Part shown: positions 20,818-29,948 of the stretch, one piece after another
Layout of the letters: every line of letters begins with the position of its first letter
How positions within the stretch are numbered: position 1 is the stretch's first letter
Assembly (NCBI RefSeq): GCF_003143855.1
Contig: NZ_QFRK01000009.1
Coordinates: forward strand, 131,192 to 195,191
Origin: Streptomyces sp. NWU339
Lineage (GTDB): Bacteria; Actinomycetota; Actinomycetes; Streptomycetales; Streptomycetaceae
Length of the DNA: 64,000 nucleotides
Direction: 5' to 3'
The notes under the pieces: generated by a model
What the model was told of the DNA's origin: nothing
The model's input: the letters and a program-made list of their open reading frames with translations, nothing else
Database searches by the model: none
Translations under genes and position numbers: made by a program

Positions 20818-21706
20818 GGGCCGCTCCCTTCGCGCCGAACAGCCCGGCGGGCCGTACCAGGAGCACCAGCAGCATCACGGCGTACGGGGCGACGTCGCCG
20901 AAGCCCTCACCGAGGACGTGCAGGTCGGACTGGTAGCCGACGACCAGCGCCTCGGTCAGGCCGATGAGCAGGCTGCCCGCGAGGGCGCCGGTCGGGGAGG
21001 CCAGCCCGCCGAGGATCGCGGCCGGGAACGCGTTGAGGGCGATCTGGCCGGTGGTGCGCTCCAGGCCCGGTGCCGGGAACGCGGCGAGGAACACCGCGGC
21101 CAGCGCGGCGAGCGCGCCCGCCAGGCACCAGGCGCCTGCCCGCACCCGGCTGAGCCGTACGCCCATCAGGGCGGCGGCCTCCAGGTCCTCCGTCGCCGCC
21201 CGCAGGGACAGCCCCCACGAGGTGAACCGGAAGAGCGCGAACACGGCGCCGATGACCACCGCGGACACCATGATCGCCGCGAGCCGGCTGTCGGCGACGG
21301 TCACCGGCCCCAGTTCGGTCACCGCGTCGCCCCACGGGTCACCCAGGGACAGCAGGTCACCGCCGATGCGCCGGGCCAGGTCGGTCAGCAGGACGATGTC
21401 GACGCCGATGGTGACGATGGTCTGCACATGGGCGGAGTGCGCGTCCTGTCCGCCGCGTTGCAGCAGGAACCGGTCGAGTGCGCCCGCGAGGGCCGCGGTG
21501 GTGAGGACCGCCAGCGCCAGCGCGCCGGCGAAGCCGAGGTCGTCGTGCAGGACGGCGGTGAGGTACCCGCCGAACAGGAGCAGGGAGCCGTGGGCGAAGT
21601 TGAGGACGCCGGACGCCTTGAAGATGACGACGAAGCCGAGGGCGACCAGCGCGTAGACCGCGCCGAGCGCGACGCCGCCGAGGACGTTGTCCAGGAAGCC
21701 GGTCAT
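20810..21706 (-). CDS. livH: ABC transporter permease, LivH type
   Basis: 298 residues with about eight membrane helices, homologous to LivH. Hallmarks are GGVALGAVYALVALGFVVIFK near the N-terminus, then NFAHGSLLLFGGYL, then SLRAATEDLEAAALMGV (the coupling loop) and AAILGGLASPTGALAGSLLIG. It pairs with the LivM-like protein to form the membrane pore. Its ATG overlaps the livG stop as ATGA (21703-21706). Confidence 0.92.
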   Translation of the reverse strand: MTGFLDNVLGGVALGAVYALVALGFVVIFKASGVLNFAHGSLLLFGGYLTAVLHDDLGFAGALALAVLTTAALAGALDRFLLQRGGQDAHSAHVQTIVTIGVDIVLLTDLARRIGGDLLSLGDPWGDAVTELGPVTVADSRLAAIMVSAVVIGAVFALFRFTSWGLSLRAATEDLEAAALMGVRLSRVRAGAWCLAGALAALAAVFLAAFPAPGLERTTGQIALNAFPAAILGGLASPTGALAGSLLIGLTEALVVGYQSDLHVLGEGFGDVAPYAVMLLVLLVRPAGLFGAKGAARV

Positions 21707-22515
21707 GCCGCGTCCTCCCCCTGGGTGTCGGTGCCGAGGTAGGCGCGCAGCACCTCGGGGTCCTGACGGACCTCGTCGGGGGTGCCGTGGGCGATGGGGC
21801 GGCCGAAGTCGAGCACGGTGACGTCGTCGGCGAGGCGCATGACCAGTCCCATGTCGTGCTCCACCAGGAGGACGGACAGGCCGAGTTCGGACCGCAGTTC
21901 GCCCACGACCTCGGCCATGCGGGTGCGTTCGGCGGAGTTCATGCCCGCCACCGGTTCGTCGAGCAGCAGCACACGTGGTTCCAGGCAGAGGGCGCGGGCG
22001 AGTTCCACGCGCTTGCGGTCGCCGTACGACAGCAGCGCCACGGGGTTGTCGAAGTGGGCGCCGAGGCCGGTCAGTTCGGCGATCTCGCGGGCCCGGGCGA
22101 GGTGCTCGCGCTGTTCCCGTACGGCTCGCGGCAGACGCAGCGCACTGGCGGCGAAGCCGGATCGGGACAGGGCGTGGCGGCCGAGCATCAGGTTGTCGGC
22201 GACCGTGCCGTGGGTGGTGACGATGTTCTGGAAGGTGCGGGCCACCCCGAGCGCGGCGATGCGGTGCGGGGCGAGCCGGGTCAGCTCGGTGTCGCCGAGT
22301 GTCACCGTGCCGGCGGCCGGACGGCACAGCCCGGACAGTACGTTGAAGCAGGTCGACTTGCCGGCGCCGTTGGGGCCGATGAGCGCGTGCACCGATCCCG
22401 GGGCGACGGTGAAGGAGACGTCGTCGAGCGCGGTGAGTCCGGCGAAGCGCACGGTGACGCCCCGTACGTCGAGCACGGGGGGCGCGGGCGGTGCCGTGGT
22501 GGTGCGGTCGTTCAC
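21703..22515 (-). CDS. livG: ABC transporter ATPase, LivG type
   Basis: 270 residues forming one ABC ATPase. Walker A GPNGAGKST is at about 47-55, the LivG-type signature is LSYGDRKRVELA and Walker B is VLLLDEPVAG with the family-specific MNSAE following. The H-loop is LLVEHDM. It powers import through the LivH/LivM-like pore together with LivF. A GTG start overlaps the livF stop by GTGA (22512-22515), so the two ATPases are made in step. Confidence 0.93.
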   Translation of the reverse strand: MNDRTTTAPPAPPVLDVRGVTVRFAGLTALDDVSFTVAPGSVHALIGPNGAGKSTCFNVLSGLCRPAAGTVTLGDTELTRLAPHRIAALGVARTFQNIVTTHGTVADNLMLGRHALSRSGFAASALRLPRAVREQREHLARAREIAELTGLGAHFDNPVALLSYGDRKRVELARALCLEPRVLLLDEPVAGMNSAERTRMAEVVGELRSELGLSVLLVEHDMGLVMRLADDVTVLDFGRPIAHGTPDEVRQDPEVLRAYLGTDTQGEDAA

Positions 22516-23294
22516 GCGGCCCCCTGGTCCTCGACCGCCTCGCCCAGGTAGAGGCGGCGTACGGCGTCGGTGCAGGCGAGTTCGTCGGCGGGGCCGGACA
22601 GGCGGGTCTCGCCGACCTCGAGGACATGGGCGTGCTCGGCGAGGGAGAGTGCCATGCCCGCGTTCTGCTCGACCAGGAGCACGGCGGTGCCCTGGGTGTT
22701 GATCTCGCGGATCACTTCGGTGATCCGCTGCACCATCTGCGGCGCGAGGCCGAGGGAGGGCTCGTCGAGGAGCAGCAGCCGGGGGGCGGCCATCAGGGCG
22801 CGGCCGATGGCGAGCATCTGCTGCTCGCCCCCGGACAGCAGGCCCGCGGCCTGGTGGGTGCGTTCGGCGAGCCGGGGGAAGAGCGCGAACACGCGCTCCC
22901 GCGCCTCGTGGACCTGGTCCCGGCCGCGCCGGCCGAGTCCCAGACCGCCGCTGCGGAGGTTCTCGTCGACCGTGAGTCCGGCGAACACCCGCCGTCCCTC
23001 GGGGACTTGGACGACGCCGGCGCGTACCGCCGTCACCGGGTCCCTGCCGTCGAGCACGGTTTCGCCGTAGCGGATGCGGCCGGCCGTGATCGCGCCACGG
23101 TGCAGACGCAGCGTGCCGGAGACGGCGCGCAGCAGGGTCGTCTTGCCCGCGCCGTTGGCGCCGAGCAGGGTGACGACGCCGCCGTGCGGCACGGTCAGGG
23201 AGACGGAGCGGAGGGCGGACAGGGCTCGCCCGTACGTCACGTCGACGTTCTCGACGCACAGCGCGGGCCGGTCGTCCGGTGGTGCTTGGGGCAT
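22512..23294 (-). CDS. livF: ABC transporter ATPase, LivF type
   Basis: 260 residues and the first gene of the operon livF-G-H-M-K. Walker A is GANGAGKTT (about 45-53), the signature LSGGEQQMLAIGRAL and Walker B LLLLDEPSLGL, with the VVQVPEGRRVFAGLTV block that marks LivF. The ATG at 23294 has GAGGAG about five bases upstream; in-frame sequence further upstream looks non-coding. 159 bases separate it from the TioE-like regulator gene on the same strand. I saw no clear promoter there, so read-through from the regulator gene is possible. Confidence 0.93.
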   Translation of the reverse strand: MPQAPPDDRPALCVENVDVTYGRALSALRSVSLTVPHGGVVTLLGANGAGKTTLLRAVSGTLRLHRGAITAGRIRYGETVLDGRDPVTAVRAGVVQVPEGRRVFAGLTVDENLRSGGLGLGRRGRDQVHEARERVFALFPRLAERTHQAAGLLSGGEQQMLAIGRALMAAPRLLLLDEPSLGLAPQMVQRITEVIREINTQGTAVLLVEQNAGMALSLAEHAHVLEVGETRLSGPADELACTDAVRRLYLGEAVEDQGAA

Positions 23295-23453
23295 CACGGC
23301 TCCTCGGGGCCGTGCCGCACGGCGGCAACGGCTTGGACGGCAAGGGAGCTCACGACACCACGGGCGCGAACGGCCGGTACAGGCTCCGGGCCCCGCTCGC
23401 TGCGCCGTCCCAACCGGGGCTGCCACGGGTTGTGCGGCTGCCCAGGACCGGGT

Positions 23454-24188
23454 TCAGCCGCGGGCGCGGAGGTAGGCCTCCAGTTCGGCCGCCCCGGTCA
23501 GCATGGCCCGCCCGCGGGCGGACAGCCGGCCGTGCCAGTCGTGCAGTGTCGCCTCCAGCGGCTCCGGCCCGCCTGCCGACCGCACCTGCGCGATGAGCGG
23601 GGCGATCTGCTCCAGCAGGTAGCCGCCCCGCCTGAGTTGGTGGGTCAGCCGGGCGTCCCGTACGTCGGCCTCCTCGTAGACGCGGTAGCCGGTCACCGGG
23701 TCGCGGCGCGGGTTCACCAGCCCGGCGCGCTCCCACTTGCGCAGTGTCGCGGGCCGGATGTCGAGTTCCCCCGCCAGCGGCCCGATGAACCGTCCGCCGG
23801 TCCCGGACACCGCCGTGCCGGGTCCGGGCGCCGCGGTGGAGGCCAGGTCGCCGAGGGCTCGCTCCACCGTCTGCAGGGTCCGCCGGTCGTCGAGCAGTTG
23901 GGCGTGGCTCTCGTCGACGGTCCGCAGGGCCTCGTCGACCGCGCCCCGGTTCACGGCCCGCATGATCGACGTCGCCACCGCGTGGCCGTGGCCGGGCACC
24001 AGGGCGAGGAAGGCGCGCAGGGCACGCGCGTGCAGCGGGGTGTAAGTGCGGTAGCCGTGGGGGGTGCGGTCGGCGGGCGGGAGGATGCCGGCCTCCTCGT
24101 AGTTCCGGACGGCCTGCGTGGACAGACCGTGCCCGCGTGCCAGGTCGATCGGCCTGAGCCGTTCCCCGTTTTGAAGGTTTCGTCCCAC
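23454..24188 (-). CDS. MerR-family regulator with two helix-turn-helix segments (TioE-like)
   Basis: 244 residues. The N-terminal MerR DNA-binding domain reads LRPIDLARGHGLSTQAVRNYEEAGILPP...GYRTY. A second MerR-like winged helix follows after the dimerisation helix: LDIRPATLRKWERAGLVNPRRDPVTGYRVYEEADVRDA. This double arrangement is what I associate with TioE-type regulators. No effector cysteines are apparent. The likely start is a GTG at 24188 without a good ribosome site. It is divergent from the erythromycin-esterase-family gene, with a 16-bp dyad between them. Confidence 0.82.
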   Translation of the reverse strand: MGRNLQNGERLRPIDLARGHGLSTQAVRNYEEAGILPPADRTPHGYRTYTPLHARALRAFLALVPGHGHAVATSIMRAVNRGAVDEALRTVDESHAQLLDDRRTLQTVERALGDLASTAAPGPGTAVSGTGGRFIGPLAGELDIRPATLRKWERAGLVNPRRDPVTGYRVYEEADVRDARLTHQLRRGGYLLEQIAPLIAQVRSAGGPEPLEATLHDWHGRLSARGRAMLTGAAELEAYLRARG

Positions 24189-24226
24189 GGGTCCGATGGT
24201 ATCGCGGGAAAGTCTCCACCGTGAGT

Positions 24227-24242
24227 TCAACGATAGCGTTGA
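24227..24242. promoter_or_regulatory. Dyad TCAACGATAGCGTTGA between MerR regulator and esterase-family gene
   Basis: Six-base arms TCAACG and CGTTGA flank ATAG in the 58-base divergent region, ending four bases before the ATG at 24247. Its place between divergent regulator and target makes it a likely operator of the MerR-type protein. It overlaps the ribosome-binding region of the rightward gene. Confidence 0.6.
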
Positions 24243-24246
24243 GGGC

Positions 24247-25455
24247 ATGACTACTGGCATCAAGGACATCACCCGTGCCGTGACGGCCGCCGCCGCCATG
24301 GAGCTGCTCGGGGCCCGGCCGCGACTCCTCGCCCTCGGCGAGCCCACCCACGGCGAGGACACGCTGCTCGACCTGCGCAACGACGTCTTCCGGCAGCTCG
24401 TCGAGCAGGAGGACTACCGGACCGTGGCGATCGAGAGCGACTGTCTGATGGGCCTGGTCGTGGACGAGTACGTCACCTCGGGCACGGGCACCCTCGACGA
24501 GGTCATGGAGCGCGGGTTCAGCCACGGGTTCGGCGCGTCCGCGGCCAACCGCGAACTCGTGCGCTGGATGCGGGAGTACAACGAGGGCCGGCCCGCGTCC
24601 GAGCGGCTCCGCTTCGCCGGTTTCGACGGCCCGCTGGAGATCACCGGCGCCGCGAGCCCCCGGCAGGCCCTCACCGCACTCCACGGCTTCCTCGCCGCCC
24701 GACTCGCCTCGGACCTGCTTCCCTGCACCGCGGAAACGCTGGACCGTCTGCTCGGCGCCGACGACCGGTGGACCCACCCCGCCGTCATGACGGACCCGGC
24801 CCGGTCCGTGGGGCGGTCGGCTGAGGCCGGGGAACTGCTGCTGCTCGCCGACGACCTGGTGGCGCTGCTCGAGGCCGAGACGCCGCACCTGATCGCGGCG
24901 ACCTCGCGGGACGACTGGGAGAGGGCGCGCCTGTACGGGCGCACCGCCACCGGCCTGCTGCGCTACCACTACTGGCTGGCCGACACCTCACCGGGCCGCA
25001 TGACACGGCTGCTGGGCCAGCGGGACCGGATGATGGCCGACAACCTCCTCGCCCTCGCCGAACGGGGCCCGACCCTGGTCTTCGCGCACAACGCCCATCT
25101 CCAGCGGGACAAGAGCACGATGCGCATGTGGGACCAGCCGCTGCTGGAGTGGTGGAGCGCCGGTGCGCTGGTGAGCGCCCGGCTGGGCGAGGAGTACGCC
25201 TTCCTGGCCACGGCCCTGGGCACGATCCGCCACCGGGGAGTGGACACCCCGCCGGCGGACAGCCTCGAAGGATTCCTGTACGCGCTTCCGGAGGACCGCT
25301 GCGTCGTCGACGGCACCCTGCTGGCCGGCCTCCTCGGCGACCGACCGCCCGTCCCCCGGAAGTCCCCCTGGTTCGGCTACATGCCGCTCGACCCGGCCCA
25401 CCTGACCGGGATCGACGGGGTGGTGTTCGTCAAGGACGTCCCGCAGGTCCGGTGA
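24247..25455 (+). CDS. Erythromycin esterase-family protein
   Basis: 402 residues of the EreA/EreB-like superfamily, whose resistance members hydrolyse the macrolide lactone. The catalytic-base motif GEPTHGE (H35) is near the N-terminus, followed by VAIESDC, GFDGPLE, then RDRMMADNLLAL and VFAHNAHLQRD, the segments that hold the other conserved active-site residues. No signal peptide. Many chromosomal members have no macrolide activity, so resistance is only one possibility. The divergent MerR-type regulator suggests ligand-inducible expression. It converges with the PucR gene, whose stop is four bases away. Confidence 0.85.
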   Translation: MTTGIKDITRAVTAAAAMELLGARPRLLALGEPTHGEDTLLDLRNDVFRQLVEQEDYRTVAIESDCLMGLVVDEYVTSGTGTLDEVMERGFSHGFGASAANRELVRWMREYNEGRPASERLRFAGFDGPLEITGAASPRQALTALHGFLAARLASDLLPCTAETLDRLLGADDRWTHPAVMTDPARSVGRSAEAGELLLLADDLVALLEAETPHLIAATSRDDWERARLYGRTATGLLRYHYWLADTSPGRMTRLLGQRDRMMADNLLALAERGPTLVFAHNAHLQRDKSTMRMWDQPLLEWWSAGALVSARLGEEYAFLATALGTIRHRGVDTPPADSLEGFLYALPEDRCVVDGTLLAGLLGDRPPVPRKSPWFGYMPLDPAHLTGIDGVVFVKDVPQVR

Positions 25456-25459
25456 GCGG

Positions 25460-26725
25460 TCAGCGCGGGAGGAGTCTGCGGGCGGTCAGGGCGAGGGTGA
25501 CCTCGACCAGGTCGAAGGGGCGGGACAGGGAGCGCCCCGTCAGTTGTTCGTAGCGGCGCAGGCGGTTGAGGACGGTGTTGCGGTGGCAGTACAGCCGTCT
25601 GCTCGCCCGCTGGGCCGAGCCGTCGCAGGCCAGCCAGGTGGCCAGGGTGTCCAGCAGGATCTCCGCGTCGGCGGGCTCGAGGTGCGCCAGCGGACCGAAC
25701 AGCCGGTCGGCCAGCGCGGTGCCGAGGTCGGGGGACGACACCACCAGCGCCGCCGGCAGGTGTTCCGTCAGCCGGACCGTGCCGCCGGTCTCCGGGCACA
25801 GGCTCAGCGCGGTGTCCGCCAGCCTGCGTGCCTCTCCCACCGCCGCGAGCCCTTCGACGGCGCTGCTGACCCCCACCCGTACGCCCGGCGGCTGCTCGTC
25901 CGCCACCACCGGCTCCGTGTCGTCGTCGACCCGTACGATGCCGTGGTCCGCGTCCACACCCGTGTGCCAGTGCACACGCACACCCGGAGCGAGGACCGCT
26001 TGGGCACCGGGACAGGCGGTGAGTCCGCCACCGCCGACCGCGACGACCACGTACCGGCCCTGCTCCGGCAGCTCCAACGCGAGCGCGGCCTCGGGCAGGT
26101 CGGCGATCCTGCTGGTTCCGTCCAGCAGCGCCGCGGTCAGCAGCCGCACCCTGTTCTCCCGCCGCCAGGCCAGCTGCCGCTCGGTCTGCCGGTAGGCGTC
26201 CGCCACGACGGTGCAGTGCTCGTCGACGAAGTGCCACACGTCCGACGCCACGTGCACCAGCAGCCGTACGTCTTCGGGGGCCGCCCGGGAGGTCTCGTCG
26301 ACCAGGCCCTGCCACACCAGGGAGCCGCCGAGGCGGAAGGCGTGCAGCACCGCGTCCAGCGGCAGCCCCTGCTCGGCGCGCGTGACGCCGATCTTCCAGG
26401 AACAGCGGCGCGCGGCGTCGCGGGCGCCGCGCGGGTCCAGCAGCGAGGAGACGCTGTGCCGCAGTGAGCGGTGCACCTCCTGCCAGATCTCGGTGGCATC
26501 GTGCTCGATCGCCGCTCGGTAGGCGGGCTCCTGGTCCTGGAGCACGGCTATCAGTTGGTCGGTGAGCCGGGGCAGGTCGTCCAGCAGGACCCGGGCGGCG
26601 CGGTGCAGCACGCGGAGCGCGTCGGCGTCGATCAGTGACCGCACACGCGGGGTCCGTGGCCGCGGTGCGGGTGCGGGCACGGGTCCGGGGCGGGGCAGGC
26701 CACGTGGCCGTACAGCGTGTCGCAT
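25460..26725 (-). CDS. PucR-family helix-turn-helix regulator
   Basis: 421 residues. The N-terminal two-thirds match the sensory region of Streptomyces PucR/CdaR-like regulators, including WKIGVTRAEQGLPLDAVLHAFRLG and a GGDEF-like central part. The C-terminal HTH_30 domain is clear: ATWLACDGSAQRASRRLYCHRNTVLNRLRRYEQLTG. The ATG at 26725 has GGGGGAG seven bases upstream. It is not next to a purine or sugar operon, so its target is unknown. The neighbouring LuxR-type gene upstream is on the same strand, 141 bases away. Confidence 0.85.
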   Translation of the reverse strand: MRHAVRPRGLPRPGPVPAPAPRPRTPRVRSLIDADALRVLHRAARVLLDDLPRLTDQLIAVLQDQEPAYRAAIEHDATEIWQEVHRSLRHSVSSLLDPRGARDAARRCSWKIGVTRAEQGLPLDAVLHAFRLGGSLVWQGLVDETSRAAPEDVRLLVHVASDVWHFVDEHCTVVADAYRQTERQLAWRRENRVRLLTAALLDGTSRIADLPEAALALELPEQGRYVVVAVGGGGLTACPGAQAVLAPGVRVHWHTGVDADHGIVRVDDDTEPVVADEQPPGVRVGVSSAVEGLAAVGEARRLADTALSLCPETGGTVRLTEHLPAALVVSSPDLGTALADRLFGPLAHLEPADAEILLDTLATWLACDGSAQRASRRLYCHRNTVLNRLRRYEQLTGRSLSRPFDLVEVTLALTARRLLPR

Positions 26726-26866
26726 CGCGCATCTCCCCCAGGGTCGGCTTCCCGGCGGCGCCCGCGTGGCGGTCCGCGTACCGGCCACCGGCCGGCCGCG
26801 GAGCCCGTGGGCGGCCGCCACCTGACTCGTCCTGCCCCGAAGGATCGCATACCGTCCGGTCGGTCC

Positions 26867-29728
26867 CTAGAGGTGTGCACTGGCCTTTTCCGCCTGTTCG
26901 ACCAGCCGGACGAGCTCGACCCGGGAGCGGACACCGAGCGTCGCGAAGACGTTGCGCAGGTGGTAGTCGACGGTGCGGGTGCTGACGGACAGGCTCAGGG
27001 CCACTTCCCGGTTGGTGGCGCCTTCGGCGACACACCGTGCGATCCGCAGTTGCTGCGGGGTCAGTTGGGACAGGCCCCGCCCGTCGTGCCGGGGCGGCTC
27101 GCCGCTGCCGGCCCCGCCCGGCGCCGCGCCGCCCGCGCGCAGTTCCGCGCCCGCCTGGCGCGCCCACAGGTACGCGCCGCAGCGCTCGAAGTCCACCAGC
27201 GCCTCCCCGAGCCGCGCCCGTGCCTCACGCAGCCGGCGCCGACGGCGCAGCCACTTGCCGTGCAGCAGTTCGGTGCGGGCCCGTTCGAAGTCGCCGGACG
27301 TCTCGTCGTGCCGGTCCAGGGCCCGCAGGTACAGCTCGTCGGCCGCCTCCGGTGCGGCCAGCAGGGCGCGGCAGCGCAGGAGTTGGGCGGGAGCCTGTGG
27401 GTCGGCGCCGCACCCGGCCCACAGCGCGAAGTCCTCGACCACCGCGCGGGCGCGCTCGGGCTGCCCGGCCAGTGCGGTGGCCTCCACGAAGCAGGGGACG
27501 GCGAGCATCCACACCGCGAAGTGCCCGCGCCGCGCACCGGGGCGCACCAGGGGGCCGAGCCGGTCGGCGGCCTCGCGGGGGCGGCCCGCACCCAGGTCGG
27601 CACGGGCCGCCGCCCACTGGGCGAGCATGGCGGCCTGCGCCAGCCCGTGCCGCCGGGCCGTGGCGAGCGCGGTCGCCGTGTGCTCGGCGACGCGTTCCTG
27701 CGCCCCCTCGATCGATGCGGCGAGGGCCAGCACCGCGTGGTGGTGGGCGGCCGTGTTCCGCTGCCCGGTCCGGCGTGCGGCGCGCAGCCCCTCCTCCGCG
27801 TGGGTCCGGGCGAGTTGGTGGCGGCCGGCGCGCAGTTCGGCGTAGGCCAGGTATTCCAGGGCCCTCGGTTCGAGGGCTGCGGCCCTCAGGGTGCGTGCCG
27901 CGGCCAGTGCCCGGGCCCCGGCCCGGCGGGCGGCGGTCACGTCGCCGAGCATGAGTGCCGCGGCGGCCGAACGCAGCAGCCGCTCGGGCTCGGCGGCGGG
28001 ACGGCCCCGCTCCACCACCCGGGTCAACGGGGCGGCGGCAAGGTCGAACCGCCCCTGGAGGACCGCCCGCATACCGTCCCGGTGGTCGCGGAGCAGGGCG
28101 ACCGGGCCGTGGTTCTCGGTCCGGGGCAGGGCGGTCGCGTCTCCGGTTCCGGGCGGGGCCTCGTGGGCGAGGGCGCGGAGGCAGGCCGCCGGGTCGCCCG
28201 CGGCCCACGCCGCGTCCGCCGCGCCGAGGACGGCCGCGCCGGACTCCGCGGGGCTCGGGTCCGCGAGGAGGGAGGCGGCGAGCAGGAAGGACTCGCGGGC
28301 GTCGTCCACCGGGCCGTCGGCCAGGAGCACCCTGGCACGGAGCAGTTCGGCACGGCCCCGCACCGGGGCGGGTGCCGGACAGGTCACGGCGGCGTCGAGC
28401 AGTCGCAGGGCCTCGGGCGGATGCCCGGCGAGCAGGGCCTGTTCCGCGGCGGCCGTGTACCGGTGTGCGCGCTCCGCGCCGTCCGGTGTCAGTTCGGCGG
28501 CACGCACCTGGGCCGTACGGCGCGGACCGGGCGGCAGCCCGGACGTCACGTCGGCTGCGGCAGCGGCCAGTTCCGCGGCGAGGCCGGCGTCGGGGCCCGG
28601 GACGGTCCACGAGCGGTGCAGCAGAGCGAGCACGCCGTGCGGTGCCGGGAGCGCCCCGGCCAGCGCGCGGTGCGCGGCGTGGCGGCGTTCGGGCGGCGCA
28701 CCGGCGTACACCGCCCTGCCGAGCAGCGCGCTGCGGAACCGGATCCGGCCCTCGAAGAGCACGAGCAGGTCGGGCAACTCCTCTCCGTCAAACGGTGGTT
28801 CGGCATGCGGTACCGGTACGGAGCAGGCGGCGGTCACTCCCACGCCCGGTACCTCCCCCCGCCCTTCGAGTACGGCCGCCGCCCGCCGTACGAGCGACGC
28901 CTCGGCGTCCGGCTCGCCCGTGACACGTGTCGCCGCCGCGACCGACAGCAGCAGGCCGGCGTGGTCGGGCCGCACACCGGTCAGGCACCCGCCGGCGACG
29001 GCGGCCAGTGTCCCGGCGTCGGCCGGTGGGCGGGGCAGCGCGCGCCGGCCGCGGAGTTGGGCGGGCGAGAGACGGTGGATCAGGGCCACCAGCAGTGCGG
29101 GATTGCCCTGCGCCTCAATCACCAGTTCGTCGCGGACGGCGGGGTCGACGGCACCGTCCGTCAGGTCGTGCAGGAGTCCCGCCGCGTCCCCGGGCGTGAG
29201 CGGGGCGAGGTCCAGCACCGGCAGCCCGGCCAACTCCGGGGCCACGGGCCGGTGTCCCGGTACGGTGAAGAGCAGCCCGACCCGGTGGGCGCCGTCCGCC
29301 GTGTGCACGCGTGCCGCCGCCCGGCCCAGCACGGCGCGCGAGGCGGGGTCCCACAGGTGTGCGTCGTCCACGCACACCAGCAGGGCCGAACGGGCCGACG
29401 CCTCGCGCAGGACGTCCAGGAACACCTTGTCCGCCGTACCGTCGTCGGACAGGCGCACGGAGCGGCCGGCGGCACGCAGCAGGGTGCGCAGACCGCTGTG
29501 CGGCCGCGGGGTCCGGGCCGGATCGGCTCGGACGTGCCACACCGGTCCGGCATGGAAGGAGCGTGCGGCGAACTCCAGGAAGGCCGTACGTCCGCCACCG
29601 GGTTCACCGGTCACCACATGGGCACCGCCGTCGGTGCGCAGCCCGTCCAGCAGCGCGGCGAGCGCCTGCCGCCGGGGTCCCGGGCGGTACCGGAGCGGAG
29701 CGGGTCCGGGGGTCGTCTGTCCGGTCAT
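26867..29728 (-). CDS. Large ATP-binding LuxR-family (LAL) regulator
   Basis: About 953 residues. A degenerate P-loop near the N-terminus (VVTGEPGGGRTAFLE) and VCVDDAHLWDP (Walker B) define the AAA/STAND ATPase. A long helical TPR-like middle follows, and the C-terminus is a LuxR helix-turn-helix: LTPQQLRIARCVAEGATNREVALSLSV, then STRTVDYHLRNVFATLGV. Such regulators often control antibiotic or catabolic clusters, but nothing adjacent names a target. The start is uncertain: the ATG at 29728 directly abuts GGAG, and a GTG at 29746 could be a leaderless start. Confidence 0.88.
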   Translation of the reverse strand: MTGQTTPGPAPLRYRPGPRRQALAALLDGLRTDGGAHVVTGEPGGGRTAFLEFAARSFHAGPVWHVRADPARTPRPHSGLRTLLRAAGRSVRLSDDGTADKVFLDVLREASARSALLVCVDDAHLWDPASRAVLGRAAARVHTADGAHRVGLLFTVPGHRPVAPELAGLPVLDLAPLTPGDAAGLLHDLTDGAVDPAVRDELVIEAQGNPALLVALIHRLSPAQLRGRRALPRPPADAGTLAAVAGGCLTGVRPDHAGLLLSVAAATRVTGEPDAEASLVRRAAAVLEGRGEVPGVGVTAACSVPVPHAEPPFDGEELPDLLVLFEGRIRFRSALLGRAVYAGAPPERRHAAHRALAGALPAPHGVLALLHRSWTVPGPDAGLAAELAAAAADVTSGLPPGPRRTAQVRAAELTPDGAERAHRYTAAAEQALLAGHPPEALRLLDAAVTCPAPAPVRGRAELLRARVLLADGPVDDARESFLLAASLLADPSPAESGAAVLGAADAAWAAGDPAACLRALAHEAPPGTGDATALPRTENHGPVALLRDHRDGMRAVLQGRFDLAAAPLTRVVERGRPAAEPERLLRSAAAALMLGDVTAARRAGARALAAARTLRAAALEPRALEYLAYAELRAGRHQLARTHAEEGLRAARRTGQRNTAAHHHAVLALAASIEGAQERVAEHTATALATARRHGLAQAAMLAQWAAARADLGAGRPREAADRLGPLVRPGARRGHFAVWMLAVPCFVEATALAGQPERARAVVEDFALWAGCGADPQAPAQLLRCRALLAAPEAADELYLRALDRHDETSGDFERARTELLHGKWLRRRRRLREARARLGEALVDFERCGAYLWARQAGAELRAGGAAPGGAGSGEPPRHDGRGLSQLTPQQLRIARCVAEGATNREVALSLSVSTRTVDYHLRNVFATLGVRSRVELVRLVEQAEKASAHL

Positions 29729-29890
29729 CTCCGTGACGTTACTCACGCGTAAGAAACGGCGGAAGACGTCCGTCCGCACGCACCAACCGGCCCAACCGCC
29801 TTTCTACCAGCGGCTTTTCGTCACGGAAGCGGGGAACGGAGTGTGCTGCGGACCAAGTTGAGCGGCCCCCGGTGGTGCACACGCACAACG

Positions 29891-29929
29891 CCGGTGGCGG
29901 CCCGCGCACCGCGTGCGGGCCGCCACCGG
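29891..29929 (-). terminator. 15-bp stem-loop after cutinase gene
   Basis: CCGGTGGCGGCCCGC (29891-29905) pairs perfectly with 29915-29929 around a nine-base loop, 20 bases past the cutinase stop on the minus strand. Confidence 0.75.
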
Positions 29930-29948
29930 GTCGAGGCTCAGCGGAACC

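Noticed and set aside
24247..25455. Firm assignment as a macrolide-resistance esterase (ereA/ereB)
   Set aside because: The superfamily motifs are present, but most chromosomal members have unknown substrates and no macrolide genes are nearby, so only the family name is given.
26717..29752. A 1011-codon plus-strand frame opposite the LuxR-type regulator
   Set aside because: The translation has no recognisable domain and has the low-complexity Gly/Arg/Gln composition of a codon-bias artefact; the opposite strand encodes a coherent LAL regulator.
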